Source: CBDAPX01 sp965198725
GTDB taxonomy: Bacteria; Pseudomonadota; Alphaproteobacteria; Rhodobacterales; Rhodobacteraceae
Reading direction: 5' to 3'
NCBI GenBank assembly: GCA_965198725.1
Contig: CBDAPX010000001.1
Span: 2,604,001 to 2,668,000, forward strand
Length of the DNA stretch: 64,000 nt
Part shown: piece after piece, positions 16,874 through 25,527 of the stretch
Position numbering within the stretch: position 1 is the first letter of the stretch
Layout of the letters: every line of letters starts with the position of its first letter
Position numbers and translations under genes: made by a program
Notes under the pieces: generated by a model
Seen by the model: the letters and a program-made list of their open reading frames with translations, nothing else
Databases searched by the model: none
What the model was told of the DNA's origin: nothing

Positions 16874-17780
16874 TTTTGGACATCTCGAACGGGGTGGACT
16901 GGTAAATCTCGTTTATCCAGTTGCCATATAGAAGATGTGCATGGCTTCTCCACCGGTTTTGCGGTGGCTGGCTGGGGTCATCATCCGGGTAATAGTTCAT
17001 GGGCACATTGATCGGCGTGCCGTTCGCAACATCCCGGTCGTATTCCTGTTTCAGCGTGTCACTGTCGTATTCGAAATGGTTGAAGATATAGAGCGCCCGA
17101 TGCTTTGAATCCTGCACCAGGCAGGGGCCAACATCGGCACTGCCAAGCAGGGGGACCAGACCGTCATGTTCGGCGATCTCATCTGCTTTCATCTCTGTCC
17201 AGCGGCTGACCGGGATCACGCAATCATCTGAAAAACCACGCAAATAGGGGGATGCGGGTGACAGGTTCTGATGGCGGAAACAGCCAAAAGCCTTGGCGTC
17301 CAGCATATGCTTTTTGACACCATGGAAATGATTAATCATCGCCATCCCGCCCCAGCAGACGCCAAAGGTCGAATGCACGTTTGTCTGCGTCCATTCAAAA
17401 ACGTCGGACAGCTCGTCCCAATAGGTCACATCCGAAAACTCCAGATGCTCAATCGGCGCCCCGGTAATGATCAGACCGTCAAATTTCTCGTCTTTGACAT
17501 CCTGAAACGGGCGGTAAAAGCTTTCCATATGCTCGGCCGCCGTGTTCTTGGTCTGATGTTCGGACATGCGGATCAGGCTCAGCTCAATCTGCAGCGGCGT
17601 GGCCCCGATCAGGCGGGCAAACTGGTTTTCCGTCTGAATCTTTTTGGGCATCAGGTTCAGCAACCCGATGCGCAGTGGCCGAATATCCTGCCGCGCCGCC
17701 TGATCATCCGACATCACCATGACGCCTTCCTGGGTCAGGACGTCATAGGCGGGCAGGTTGGATGGGATCTTGATCGGCAT
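16863..17780 (-). CDS. metA: Homoserine O-acyltransferase, probably acetyl-specific (MetA)
   Basis: MetA activates homoserine for methionine synthesis. The 305-residue protein has the catalytic cysteine in FGVCWGGMA, the histidine in YIFNHFEYDSDT and the family opening KIPSNLPAYDVL. In this family, Glu at the position after GAP-x marks acetyl-CoA use and Gly marks succinyl-CoA use. Here the segment is TGAPIEHLEF, so acetyl specificity is predicted, despite the common name homoserine O-succinyltransferase. The gene follows an ATPase gene by 45 bases. I found no convincing SAM riboswitch in that gap. Confidence 0.93.
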   Translation of the reverse strand: MPIKIPSNLPAYDVLTQEGVMVMSDDQAARQDIRPLRIGLLNLMPKKIQTENQFARLIGATPLQIELSLIRMSEHQTKNTAAEHMESFYRPFQDVKDEKFDGLIITGAPIEHLEFSDVTYWDELSDVFEWTQTNVHSTFGVCWGGMAMINHFHGVKKHMLDAKAFGCFRHQNLSPASPYLRGFSDDCVIPVSRWTEMKADEIAEHDGLVPLLGSADVGPCLVQDSKHRALYIFNHFEYDSDTLKQEYDRDVANGTPINVPMNYYPDDDPSQPPQNRWRSHAHLLYGNWINEIYQSTPFEMSKIGQ

Positions 17781-17825
17781 GGTAGGTGTTCACAGATTGC
17801 TTAACGGAGGGCTGAGATACGGGTT

Positions 17826-18686
17826 TTACCCGCGCTTCTCAAGGGCCCGCGCAATCAGGTCGGTAAACCCTTCGGCATCTTTGACCTGCAAAACGTCATC
17901 TGCGGTCACCGTCGCGCCCCAATCGGCCATCTTTTCGTAAAGCGGCTGGCGATGCGCCAAAGCCCGCGCATAGGTCCAGCGGATGAACTGATCTGGATCA
18001 ACTTCAGCTTCTTTCATGCTGTTTTCATTCAGATATTCAGTCCAGCAGGTCGCAAGGAATTCGGGCTGATAGGACATGGGTTTTGGCGCCTCATCAAAGC
18101 GCCGTATCAGTTCGGCGGTGTGCGCGTCGTCGCCTTTGAGCCAAACCATCAAGGTGCGTTCTGACAATTCCGTCAGTAGCGGATCAGCCGGATCGCTTGG
18201 GTCCACCCATTCACAGATCGATCCGCCGGTGTCACAAATGAAATGCGGATAGCCATAGAGGTTTTCTGCCCGCCGGATGAAGTGATCTGTGTCTAAAAGC
18301 GCATCAATTTCGGCACGTCGAAACTGTTCCTGACGGCGTTTGTATTCGTCCATTGGCAAACCGCCTTTGGACGGGTCCCCGGGTTTGCCCAGATAGGTTG
18401 AAACCGGCGTCAGGTTGTCAAAGGTGAGGTTAGAGCCGATATAGATCGAATTCGACATCAACAGGTCGCGCAGAAACGGCACCTGCATCGCCTGCGCCTT
18501 GGCATTGTCGACGATGTATTCGCCCATATACCGGGTGCCGATGCGGTAATCGATGCTGTAATGGTACCAATCCCCGGTGGCGCGCAGCAGCTGGCTGAGA
18601 TGTGTTTTGCCAAGCCCGGACATGCCAAAGAACAGCACGCGCTTGTGCTGTGCTGCGCGCCATGCCTCTGCCGAAGAATAGAGCAT
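17826..18686 (-). CDS. P-loop ATPase/kinase-like protein of unknown function
   Basis: The 286-residue protein opens with a nucleotide-binding loop VLFFGMSGLGKTHLSQLL. A long conserved middle region with several WVDPSD- and CDTGGS-type segments follows. It resembles small kinases more than AAA+ enzymes, but no substrate motif can be named. It is a Rhodobacteraceae-type protein often annotated simply as ATPase. It lies 48 bases downstream of an EamA transporter gene and 45 bases before metA on the same strand, so it may belong to a sulfur amino acid unit. Confidence 0.72.
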   Translation of the reverse strand: MLYSSAEAWRAAQHKRVLFFGMSGLGKTHLSQLLRATGDWYHYSIDYRIGTRYMGEYIVDNAKAQAMQVPFLRDLLMSNSIYIGSNLTFDNLTPVSTYLGKPGDPSKGGLPMDEYKRRQEQFRRAEIDALLDTDHFIRRAENLYGYPHFICDTGGSICEWVDPSDPADPLLTELSERTLMVWLKGDDAHTAELIRRFDEAPKPMSYQPEFLATCWTEYLNENSMKEAEVDPDQFIRWTYARALAHRQPLYEKMADWGATVTADDVLQVKDAEGFTDLIARALEKRG

Positions 18687-18734
18687 TGATCCGAACTCCC
18701 TTTTTGGCCTTGCTACGCCGCTGGTGGGCTTGGG

Positions 18735-19637
18735 TCAATCGCGTGGCGGAAAGAGAGTTCCATTGAGGATCAAGAGCCCCAGTCCCAAAAGAACGAAGCC
18801 AACAAGGGCCGAAAGTTGCAGCGTTTCCCCCAGCACAATGGCCCCCAGAACGATGGCCACAGGGGGGATCAGCAGAGTGACCAGCATCAGGTTCCCGCTG
18901 CCCGCCATGGACAGCACCCGATAATAGAGGAGATAGGCCCCGGCGGTCGCGATGATCGCGTAATAGGCGATGGCCAGCCATGTCTGGGGTTGCAGGTCGA
19001 GCGTAATCGGGCCGTCAATCAGGATCGCCAACGGTACCATCACCACGGTCGACCCGGTCAGCATACCCGCCGCCGCGATTTGGGGCGGCAAACCAGACAG
19101 GGTTTTGCGGGCCCACGCCCCGGCGAAGGCGTAAGAGATCGTGCCGCCCAGAACAGCAAGTTGCGCCGCTGATCGCAAATCAAAGCTGAGGAAATTTTTC
19201 AGGCCAATCGCCGTGGCCACGCCCAGAAATCCCAAGGCAACCCCAATGCCCTTGCGCAGGGTCAAACGTTCATCGGCAAAGAACAAGGCTGCGACCAACA
19301 CGCCGAAAATGGCGGTGGCGGCATTCAGGATAGAGGTCAGCCCGGTTTCGATATGCAACTGACCCCAGGCCATCAAGCCAAACGGGATCACGTTGTTGAG
19401 CAATCCCATCACCAAAAACGCGCCCCAGACGCGCGGATCGCGTGGGATGGGCAGGCGCAGCATCACCACCACGGCCCAAAGGACCAACATGGCCCAGCCC
19501 GTTCGATGCAAAACCGATGTGACCACCGGGATTTCATCCAGCGCGATGCGGATCGACAAAAACGACCCGCCCCAGATGACACCCAACAGCATCAACTCGA
19601 CCCAAGCCCTTGGAGATATTGATTTTTGATTAGTCAT
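18735..19637 (-). CDS. DMT superfamily transporter (EamA domain)
   Basis: The 300-residue protein has about ten membrane helices arranged as two EamA repeats, each with the family glycine/proline pattern (GVIWGGSFLSIRIAL in the first). DMT transporters export amino acids or other metabolites; this sequence gives no substrate. It heads the minus-strand run that continues through the ATPase and metA genes. Upstream, a gap of about 280 bases separates it from the divergent sulfatase gene. Confidence 0.88.
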   Translation of the reverse strand: MTNQKSISPRAWVELMLLGVIWGGSFLSIRIALDEIPVVTSVLHRTGWAMLVLWAVVVMLRLPIPRDPRVWGAFLVMGLLNNVIPFGLMAWGQLHIETGLTSILNAATAIFGVLVAALFFADERLTLRKGIGVALGFLGVATAIGLKNFLSFDLRSAAQLAVLGGTISYAFAGAWARKTLSGLPPQIAAAGMLTGSTVVMVPLAILIDGPITLDLQPQTWLAIAYYAIIATAGAYLLYYRVLSMAGSGNLMLVTLLIPPVAIVLGAIVLGETLQLSALVGFVLLGLGLLILNGTLFPPRD

Positions 19638-19858
19638 GAAGGCGGGATAGCAGGATCAAACATCCCCTGCGATCCGTTTCCTGTGCATTGAACCATAATG
19701 ATGATCCGCCGTGCGCCGAGCCAATGAGCGCTTTGCGGACGTTATGAACCCGTGCTGCAGCTGATCAGATGTCGGTTTTACTTGATGCAACAAAATTTTC
19801 GCTCAGTTGAGGCGGGTCGAGATTTGTTTGTTTTGATACGTTTACGCTGTGACGTTAT

Positions 19859-19888
19859 TTTTGACTTCGGCATTTTACCCTTTTGACT
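19859..19888 (+). promoter_or_regulatory. Direct repeat TTTTGACT upstream of the sulfatase gene
   Basis: TTTTGACT occurs at 19859-19866 and again at 19881-19888, 22 bases apart or about two helical turns. A related TTTTGATA lies at 19831. The second copy could also serve as a -35 element, but no clear -10 follows. Confidence 0.3.
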
Positions 19889-19920
19889 AGACTGATGGAC
19901 AAATCCAAGGGGGTGCCTGC

Positions 19921-21528
19921 ATGCCGACAACAAAACCCAATGTCGTTTTGATTTTAACCGATGATCTTGGCTTTGCGGATTTAGGTGTCACCGGTTCGGA
20001 AATACGGACCCCGAATATTGATGCTCTCGCGCGTGACGGTGTGATGCTGTCAGCGATGTATAATTGTGCGCGATGTTGCCCCACACGCGCATCTCTTCTG
20101 ACGGGGCTTTATCCGCATAACGCTGGTGTTGGCCACATGGGCGCGCACCTTGGAACACCCGCTTATCAGGGCTTTTTGCGCAACGACGGTGCCACAATCG
20201 CAGAGCATTTGAGGGCAAACGGGTATCGGACCCTCATGTCGGGAAAATGGCATGTCGCAGGGGACTTTATGGCCCGCGAAGTGGACAGTTGGCGGGTTGG
20301 CAATGTCGACCACCCGACACCGAGACAGCGCGGTTTTGATCGCTTTTATGGGATCGTGGACGGGGTGACACACTTCTTTTCGCCCCACTACATGCTGGAA
20401 GATGACAGTCGGGTTGAGACCTTTCCAGATGACTTTTATTTCACGGACGCGATCACCGACAAAGCCATTGAGATGATCGAAGAAACGCCCGAGGATCAGC
20501 CGTTCTTTTTGTACCTCGCGCATACTGCACCACATTGGCCGCTGCATGCTCATCCAGAGGATATTGCGCGTTATGATGGGGTTTATTCCAAAGGCTGGGA
20601 TGCCACCCGCACCGCGCGCCACGAAACAATGAACGAGATGAACCTGTTTCAGAAAAACTGGGATATTTCGCCGCGTGACGGCGATGTTCACCCATGGGAG
20701 TCTGAAAAGAATACCGATTGGGAGGCCCGCAAGATGGCCACCTATGCCGCGATGGTGGACCGAATGGATCAATCCATCGGACGGCTGATCGCCGGGTTGA
20801 AACGCATGGGGCAGTTCGAAAATACGCTCATCATGTTCTTGTCAGATAACGGCGGTTGCGCTGAATTCATGGCCGAAGACGGCTGGGCGAAGTTCTTTCC
20901 AGATACCACGCACGATGGTCGGCATATTCAGATGGGCAACCGGCCGGACGTGATGCCGGGCGATGCGCAGACTTATCAAAGCTATGATAAACCTTGGGCC
21001 AATGTTTCGAATGCACCATTTCGGCTGTTCAAACACTATGTCCATGAAGGTGGAATATCGACGCCCCTCGTCGCCCATTGGCCAAAAGGGTTCCCACCCG
21101 CAGCGAACGCCCATGCCGCTTGCCACGTCGTCGATATTCTGCCGACTATTTTGGAAGCCACAGGGTGTCAGTACCAAACAGAGGTGGGTGGCCACGAAAT
21201 ACAGCCGCCGCAGGGGCAATCCCTGCTGGATCTGTTTCGCGGCAAGGATTGGACGCGTGAAGAGCCAATTTTCTTCGAACACGAGGGCAATTCAGCCATT
21301 CGCCTCGGCCAGTTCAAACTTGTGCGACAGCACGGACAAGATTGGGAGTTGTATGATGTGGAGGCAGACCGCACAGAGTTGGTCAACCTGAGAGGTCGTC
21401 ATGCTGATTTTGAAAAGGAATTGATCGCCCAATATCAAAACTGGGCAAGCAAAACCGGCGTTATGGATTGGGATATAGCCCTTCCAAGGCTGCTCAAAGC
21501 TTGGGGCATCAACTCTGCCGAAGGCTGA
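19921..21528 (+). CDS. Arylsulfatase (sulfatase-like hydrolase)
   Basis: Type I sulfatases cleave sulfate esters using a formylglycine made from cysteine or serine. The 535-residue protein has the metal aspartates in LILTDDLGFAD and the maturation motif CCPTRASLLTG (C52-x-P54-x-R56). SGKWH carries lysine and histidine, and FLSDNGG supplies the second metal site. No signal peptide is evident at the N terminus. A Shine-Dalgarno sequence (AAGGGGG) precedes the ATG. It would need a formylglycine-generating enzyme, which is not in the window. Its likely substrates in a marine organism are sulfated organics, which is inference. Its neighbourhood is accessory in character. Confidence 0.92.
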   Translation: MPTTKPNVVLILTDDLGFADLGVTGSEIRTPNIDALARDGVMLSAMYNCARCCPTRASLLTGLYPHNAGVGHMGAHLGTPAYQGFLRNDGATIAEHLRANGYRTLMSGKWHVAGDFMAREVDSWRVGNVDHPTPRQRGFDRFYGIVDGVTHFFSPHYMLEDDSRVETFPDDFYFTDAITDKAIEMIEETPEDQPFFLYLAHTAPHWPLHAHPEDIARYDGVYSKGWDATRTARHETMNEMNLFQKNWDISPRDGDVHPWESEKNTDWEARKMATYAAMVDRMDQSIGRLIAGLKRMGQFENTLIMFLSDNGGCAEFMAEDGWAKFFPDTTHDGRHIQMGNRPDVMPGDAQTYQSYDKPWANVSNAPFRLFKHYVHEGGISTPLVAHWPKGFPPAANAHAACHVVDILPTILEATGCQYQTEVGGHEIQPPQGQSLLDLFRGKDWTREEPIFFEHEGNSAIRLGQFKLVRQHGQDWELYDVEADRTELVNLRGRHADFEKELIAQYQNWASKTGVMDWDIALPRLLKAWGINSAEG

Positions 21529-21666
21529 TGTTTCCGACAACCGCTAAAGAACGGCCGCTGTTTGTACGACGTGCACAGGTGATCAAAAGGGGCGTCAGCC
21601 CTGTCTGCAATAGCTGGTTCCACAATCGCGGCCTCGCCCGCCTTCCGGCACAGTGACCCTCACAAA

Positions 21667-21695
21667 AAAAATACCCCGCCAAAGCGGGGTATTTT
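21667..21695. terminator. Bidirectional terminator between sulfatase and FadL-like genes
   Basis: AAATACCCCGC and GCGGGGTATTT form a perfect stem around CAAA, with A residues before and T residues after it. It can therefore end transcription from both convergent genes. Confidence 0.85.
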
Positions 21696-21715
21696 AAGTG
21701 ACCTGTCAGCCCGTG

Positions 21716-22837
21716 TTAGTCCAGGCGGTAGGTAATTTGCAAACCAACGCTCCACGCGCTGTTGTCTTCGAAGACGCCGCCGTTGTCCGTGACAGCATCG
21801 CCAAGTCCCGAGTAGCGCACGCCGCCTGAAATCTGTGCTTTGTCCAAGGTGTACGTGCCACCCAGACCAATGCTCCAGAACCCATCGGTTGGTCCAAGGT
21901 CCGATACCGTGCCGCTGCCTTGGTCTTCAAAGCCAACGGTCAGAGCGCCCGAAAACGCATCCGTAAAACGACGACCGACGCCGAGGCTATAGGTCCAGGC
22001 ATCGTCAGAATAGGACACCAGCGTCCCGGTTGCTGTTGGGTAGTTGCCGGGTGTCAGTTCCGTTGCGGACCAACCGGCCCGACGGATCGTGCCGAACAAC
22101 AGGGTGTCGGCCGCAATACCTGTTTGGAAATCCAGGTTGACCGATTCCGGTGTTGTCACGGTGCTGTTGGTGAACAGCGGACCAACGACGCCAATCGGCG
22201 TGATGTTGATTGTTTCGGTCTGGTCCAACTCATGGTCGATGGACGAGCTATAAACCAGCGAAACGCGGGCCGCGATTTCTGGCTTTTCCCACGCCACACC
22301 AATCAAATAGCCAACATCCGTGCCAGACTCACCCGAGAATGAGTAATCACCCGCTGCTGGCACAGTAACAGTCGATTCTGCGCGTTGTGCCCGAAGACCG
22401 CCCATCACGCTGAAGCCACCTTCCAGTTTGTAGCGCAGAATGGCCGACAGGCTGTCTGTCTCGGCTTTGGCGGTCAGAACAGACGTTGTCGGGACCACGC
22501 CGGTCCCCGCGCTGAAGAAGTTCGACAAAAAGTAAGTGTTGTCATACTCAACATCAGCACCAAACGGCTGGTCATAGATCAGTGCCAGATCCAGACGATC
22601 CGTCAGGGCGTGTTTATACGCAAAGTGTGGAAGAAAAACATCGTTGGCCACGTTGCCCGATGCTGTGTCCAGCAAGGTGCCTTCGACGGTCGGCATTGTG
22701 TAGCTGAACCGTGCCTGAACGACATTGCCTTCTTCAAAGATTACGTTGACGCCTTGGCCCGAACGATCCAATCCGCCGGCGGATACCAATCCGCTTGTCA
22801 TCATTAACGCGGCAACGCCGCCTGCTATGACGCGCAT
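21716..22837 (-). CDS. FadL/OmpP1-type outer membrane protein
   Basis: A signal peptide (MRVIAGGVAALMMTSGLVSA) is followed by about 350 residues with alternating short strands, many glycines and aromatic residues, ending with the terminal beta strand WSVGLQITYRLD. This is the shape of an outer membrane beta barrel of the FadL family, which takes up hydrophobic compounds. The ATG at 22837 is chosen because GGGAGG lies eight bases upstream and the signal peptide begins there; the frame opens nine codons earlier. It is convergent with the sulfatase and shares its terminator. The transported substrate is unknown. Confidence 0.85.
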   Translation of the reverse strand: MRVIAGGVAALMMTSGLVSAGGLDRSGQGVNVIFEEGNVVQARFSYTMPTVEGTLLDTASGNVANDVFLPHFAYKHALTDRLDLALIYDQPFGADVEYDNTYFLSNFFSAGTGVVPTTSVLTAKAETDSLSAILRYKLEGGFSVMGGLRAQRAESTVTVPAAGDYSFSGESGTDVGYLIGVAWEKPEIAARVSLVYSSSIDHELDQTETINITPIGVVGPLFTNSTVTTPESVNLDFQTGIAADTLLFGTIRRAGWSATELTPGNYPTATGTLVSYSDDAWTYSLGVGRRFTDAFSGALTVGFEDQGSGTVSDLGPTDGFWSIGLGGTYTLDKAQISGGVRYSGLGDAVTDNGGVFEDNSAWSVGLQITYRLD

Positions 22838-22971
22838 AGCTGTACCTCCCAATTCCAAATCCATTGTTCTTGCTGTGATCCCATTGCAAGCCCCGCTTGT
22901 TCATAGCTTCTAGAGGGGCCTATCGGTCAATCGCTGACGACACGTAAAGAAGTGGCCATTTGGGCAATGTA

Positions 22972-23850
22972 TCAGGTTTGTGACGTAACGTTCTGACGTG
23001 AGAGGTTCAGATAGTTGCCCGAAAAGATCAGTAGGGCACCCATTATGACCCAAATATCAATGGGTTCGGAATAAACGATCAAACCCACCACCGCGATAGC
23101 GGGCAGGCGTACAAAATCAAGAGGGGCGACGATTGTCGCGGGAACCAGGGACAGGGCCTTGGTCAAACAGAAATGCGCGAACAGGCCCGCGCAGCCGATC
23201 AACAAAAGCCAAGGCGCGGTCGTTGGGTCCGGTAAAGCAATGTCTCCGTCATAGCCCGCGCAGACGATGCCAAACACGGCTTGCATCACGGTGAGATAAA
23301 ACAGGATGCATCCGATATCCTGATTTCGGGTCAGTTTCTTGGTGAACATGACATTCAACGCAAAGAAGATGGCTGATGCCGCAGCGGTGATAATGCCGAT
23401 ATTGATCGCGGATGGGGCAGGGCGTGCCACGATCAATATCCCGATAAATCCCAGGGCCGCTGCGATTGACTTTGTTCTTGTCAGGCGTTCGCCCAGAATG
23501 AGCGGCGACAGCACCATCACCCACAGAGGCGAAGTGAACTCGAGTGCAAAGACCTGCGCCAAGGGGATGACGGTAATGGCATAGAACCAAAGGTTTTGCC
23601 CGGTGAAATGCGCGAGGTTACGCACGCCATGCAGCCCGAGCGATCGCGTGTTCACCTGACCCCAGTTCCGCGTCAGCGTCAGTAGGAACACCACGATGAT
23701 CACGCCGACAAAGCTGCGGTACATCATGATTTCAAAGGTATCGAGCGCAAAGCTGACTTCTCGTCCCGCAACCGCCATTGAGCAGAACGACAGGATCGTA
23801 CCGCTCATCCAGAATGTGGCGCGCAGCGTGGGATGCTGGATTGAGGACAT
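22972..23850 (-). CDS. DMT superfamily transporter (EamA domain)
   Basis: The 292-residue, ten-helix protein has two EamA repeats. The YRSFVGVIIVVFLL region lies in the first, and PLDFVRLPAIAVVG in the second is typical of the S-adenosylmethionine/RhaT-like branch of Rhodobacteraceae exporters. It has no close similarity to the other EamA protein in this window. It lies just after the broken FkbM gene on the same strand. Before the insertions, guaA, fkbM and this gene would have been consecutive. The substrate is unknown. Confidence 0.88.
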   Translation of the reverse strand: MSSIQHPTLRATFWMSGTILSFCSMAVAGREVSFALDTFEIMMYRSFVGVIIVVFLLTLTRNWGQVNTRSLGLHGVRNLAHFTGQNLWFYAITVIPLAQVFALEFTSPLWVMVLSPLILGERLTRTKSIAAALGFIGILIVARPAPSAINIGIITAAASAIFFALNVMFTKKLTRNQDIGCILFYLTVMQAVFGIVCAGYDGDIALPDPTTAPWLLLIGCAGLFAHFCLTKALSLVPATIVAPLDFVRLPAIAVVGLIVYSEPIDIWVIMGALLIFSGNYLNLSRQNVTSQT

Positions 23851-24126
23851 CGGGGTTACCAGCTCATGCTAAGGTTGGCGTATTGATCAGGTCTTATCCT
23901 GCGCCGCAAACAAATAGTCGTGCTGGCTGAGCTTTGCTTCCAAAGCATATCCGTGTCCGGCCAAATAGTTTGCAAGCCGGTCATAGTCCCGACACTCGAT
24001 CAACATGTATCTGAAGCGAAACTGCTGATGGTCAATGCCCTGCAGCACCGACATTTCAGCGCCTTCGACGTCTAGTGACAGAAAGTCTATTTCGGTTGGC
24101 GCGTTGGCTTCGATCAACAGGTCATT

Positions 24127-24154
24127 TGAAGCGCCCCTTGTTTGCCGGAGACCC
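24127..24154 (+). repeat. Left terminal inverted repeat of IS A
   Basis: It begins TGAAGCGCCCC and matches the right end in most of the first 25 positions. Confidence 0.75.
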
Positions 24155-24174
24155 AGAAGTAAGGATACTGGGAC

Positions 24175-24507
24175 ATGGGAAAGACAAAGAACGGAACATG
24201 TTATCCAGAGGAATTGCGCGCATGAGCGGTGCGGATGGTCTTGGATCACGAGAGCGAATACACGAGCAGATCGGCAGCACTTTTGTCGATCTCTCAGAAG
24301 GTTGGGTGCAGCAGAGACAGCCTTCGTATCTGGGTCAAGCAACACGAGGCGGATACCGGCAAACGCGATGGCGTGACCTCTGCAGAGCGGGATCGCATCA
24401 AAGAACTTGAGCGCGAGAACCGGCAGTTGCGTCAGGCAAATGAGATCCTGAAGAAGGCATCTGCTTATTTTGCTCAGGCGGAGCTCGACCGCCCATTCCG
24501 CAAATGA
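24175..24507 (+). pseudogene. IS A orfA, interrupted by a stop codon
   Basis: From ATG 24175 the frame reads GKTKNGTCYPEELRA and then TGA at 24223-24225, where an arginine codon is expected. It continues in frame with AVRMVLDHESEY, a helix-turn-helix (CSRDSLRIWVKQHEA) and a leucine-zipper-like region (ELERENRQLRQANEIL). A single CGA to TGA change explains the stop. The frame ends at 24507, overlapping the orfB ATG. Confidence 0.8.
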
Positions 24508-25403
24508 TTGCCTTCATCAAGGATCATCGTGGGGCGCATGGGGTCGAGCCGATCTGAAGAGTTCTCCAGATTGCCCCTTCGACGTTCTATAAACGCATTG
24601 CCATCGAGCGTGATCCCGACCGTGCCTCGGACCGGGCCAAGCGGGATGAGTTTCTGCGCAAAACGATGAAGGATGTTTGGGAGAAGAACCGTTCTGTCTA
24701 TGGCGCACGCAAACTATGGCACGCGATGAATCGCGAGAAGATTGATATTGCTCGCTGCACTGTAGAACGGTTGATGCGCCAGCTTAGCATTCAAGGCGTC
24801 CGGCGCGGAAAGAAGGTCAAAACCACCTGTGGTCAACCTGCGGATCAATGCCCGCTGGACAAGGTCAATCGCCAGTTCAGGGCTTCAATGCCGAACGAAC
24901 TGTGGGTGTCCGACTTTACGTTCGTCTCGACCTGGCGCGGGTTCGTCTATGTGGCGTTCGTCATTGATACCTTCGCGAACCGGATTGTGGGCTGGAAGGC
25001 ATCAACAACGCAGGACACGCAGTTTGTCTTAGATGCGCTTGAACAGGCGATCCACGCACGCAGACCCGCTGAGAAACTGATCCATCATTCAGATCGCGGC
25101 AGCCAATACGTGTCGATCAAGTACACAGAACGGTTGGCCGATGCTGGGCTGGAGCCATCCGTCGGCAGCGTTGGTGACAGCTATGACAATGCACTGGCTG
25201 AGACGATCATCGGCCTCTTCAAAACCGAAGTCATCAATCAACTAGGTCCGTGGAAGTCCAAGGATCAGGTCGAATGGGAAACCCTGCTATGGGTGGACTG
25301 GTTCAACAAAGAGCGCCTGCTTGAACCACTCGGGTACATCACGCCAATCGAAGCCGAGGAGAGATACGAAGAAGCCTTGAAGTCAGACAAAATCGCAGCT
25401 TGA
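24504..25403 (+). pseudogene. IS A orfB (DDE transposase), interrupted by a stop codon
   Basis: ATG 24504 overlaps the orfA stop. The frame encodes IAFIKDHRGAHGVEPI and then TGA (24555-24557) at a position where relatives have cysteine. The remainder is intact, with an HTH_21 region, WVSDFTFVSTWRG carrying the first D, HSDRGSQY carrying the second D and DNALAET carrying the E. Translation could resume at a later start, but a full-length enzyme cannot be made. Confidence 0.82.
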
Positions 25404-25416
25404 AATACGAACTCAA

Positions 25417-25444
25417 TAGTCTCCGCCAAAACTGGGGCGGTTCA
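25417..25444 (-). repeat. Right terminal inverted repeat of IS A
   Basis: Read on the minus strand it begins TGAACCGCCCCAGTTTTGGC. Confidence 0.75.
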
Positions 25445-25487
25445 TCCCGTCATTCGCGCCAAGTTCGACAAAAAAACCGTTGTCCTT

Positions 25488-25491
25488 GTCG
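25488..25491. repeat. Target-site duplication of IS B, copy 1
   Basis: GTCG here matches 26711-26714. Removing IS B and one copy restores the FkbM reading frame exactly. Confidence 0.7.
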
Positions 25492-25517
25492 AGTGATCAG
25501 CCCCACCTGAGTGGTCC
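25492..25517 (+). repeat. Terminal inverted repeat of IS B, orfB side
   Basis: AGTGATCAGCCCCACCTGAG followed by TGGTCC; the partner lies at 26686-26710. Confidence 0.65.
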
Positions 25518-25527
25518 AATTTGATTG

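Larger units (their letters stand above)
24127..25444 (+). mobile_element. IS3-family insertion sequence A (decayed)
   Basis: The element is 1318 bp. Its left end TGAAGCGCCCCTTGTTTGCCGG and right end (on the minus strand) TGAACCGCCCCAGTTTTGGC are imperfect inverted repeats with TG...CA termini. It carries orfA and orfB of the IS3 type with the DDE region. Both frames contain an in-frame TGA. No target duplication is visible at the ends (ATT on the left, TCC on the right). This fits a deletion of the host gene next to the element. Confidence 0.88.

Noticed and set aside
17781..17825. SAM-II riboswitch before metA
   Set aside because: The 45-base gap is short and I could not see the conserved SAM-II stems and pseudoknot; only generic AT-rich text is present.
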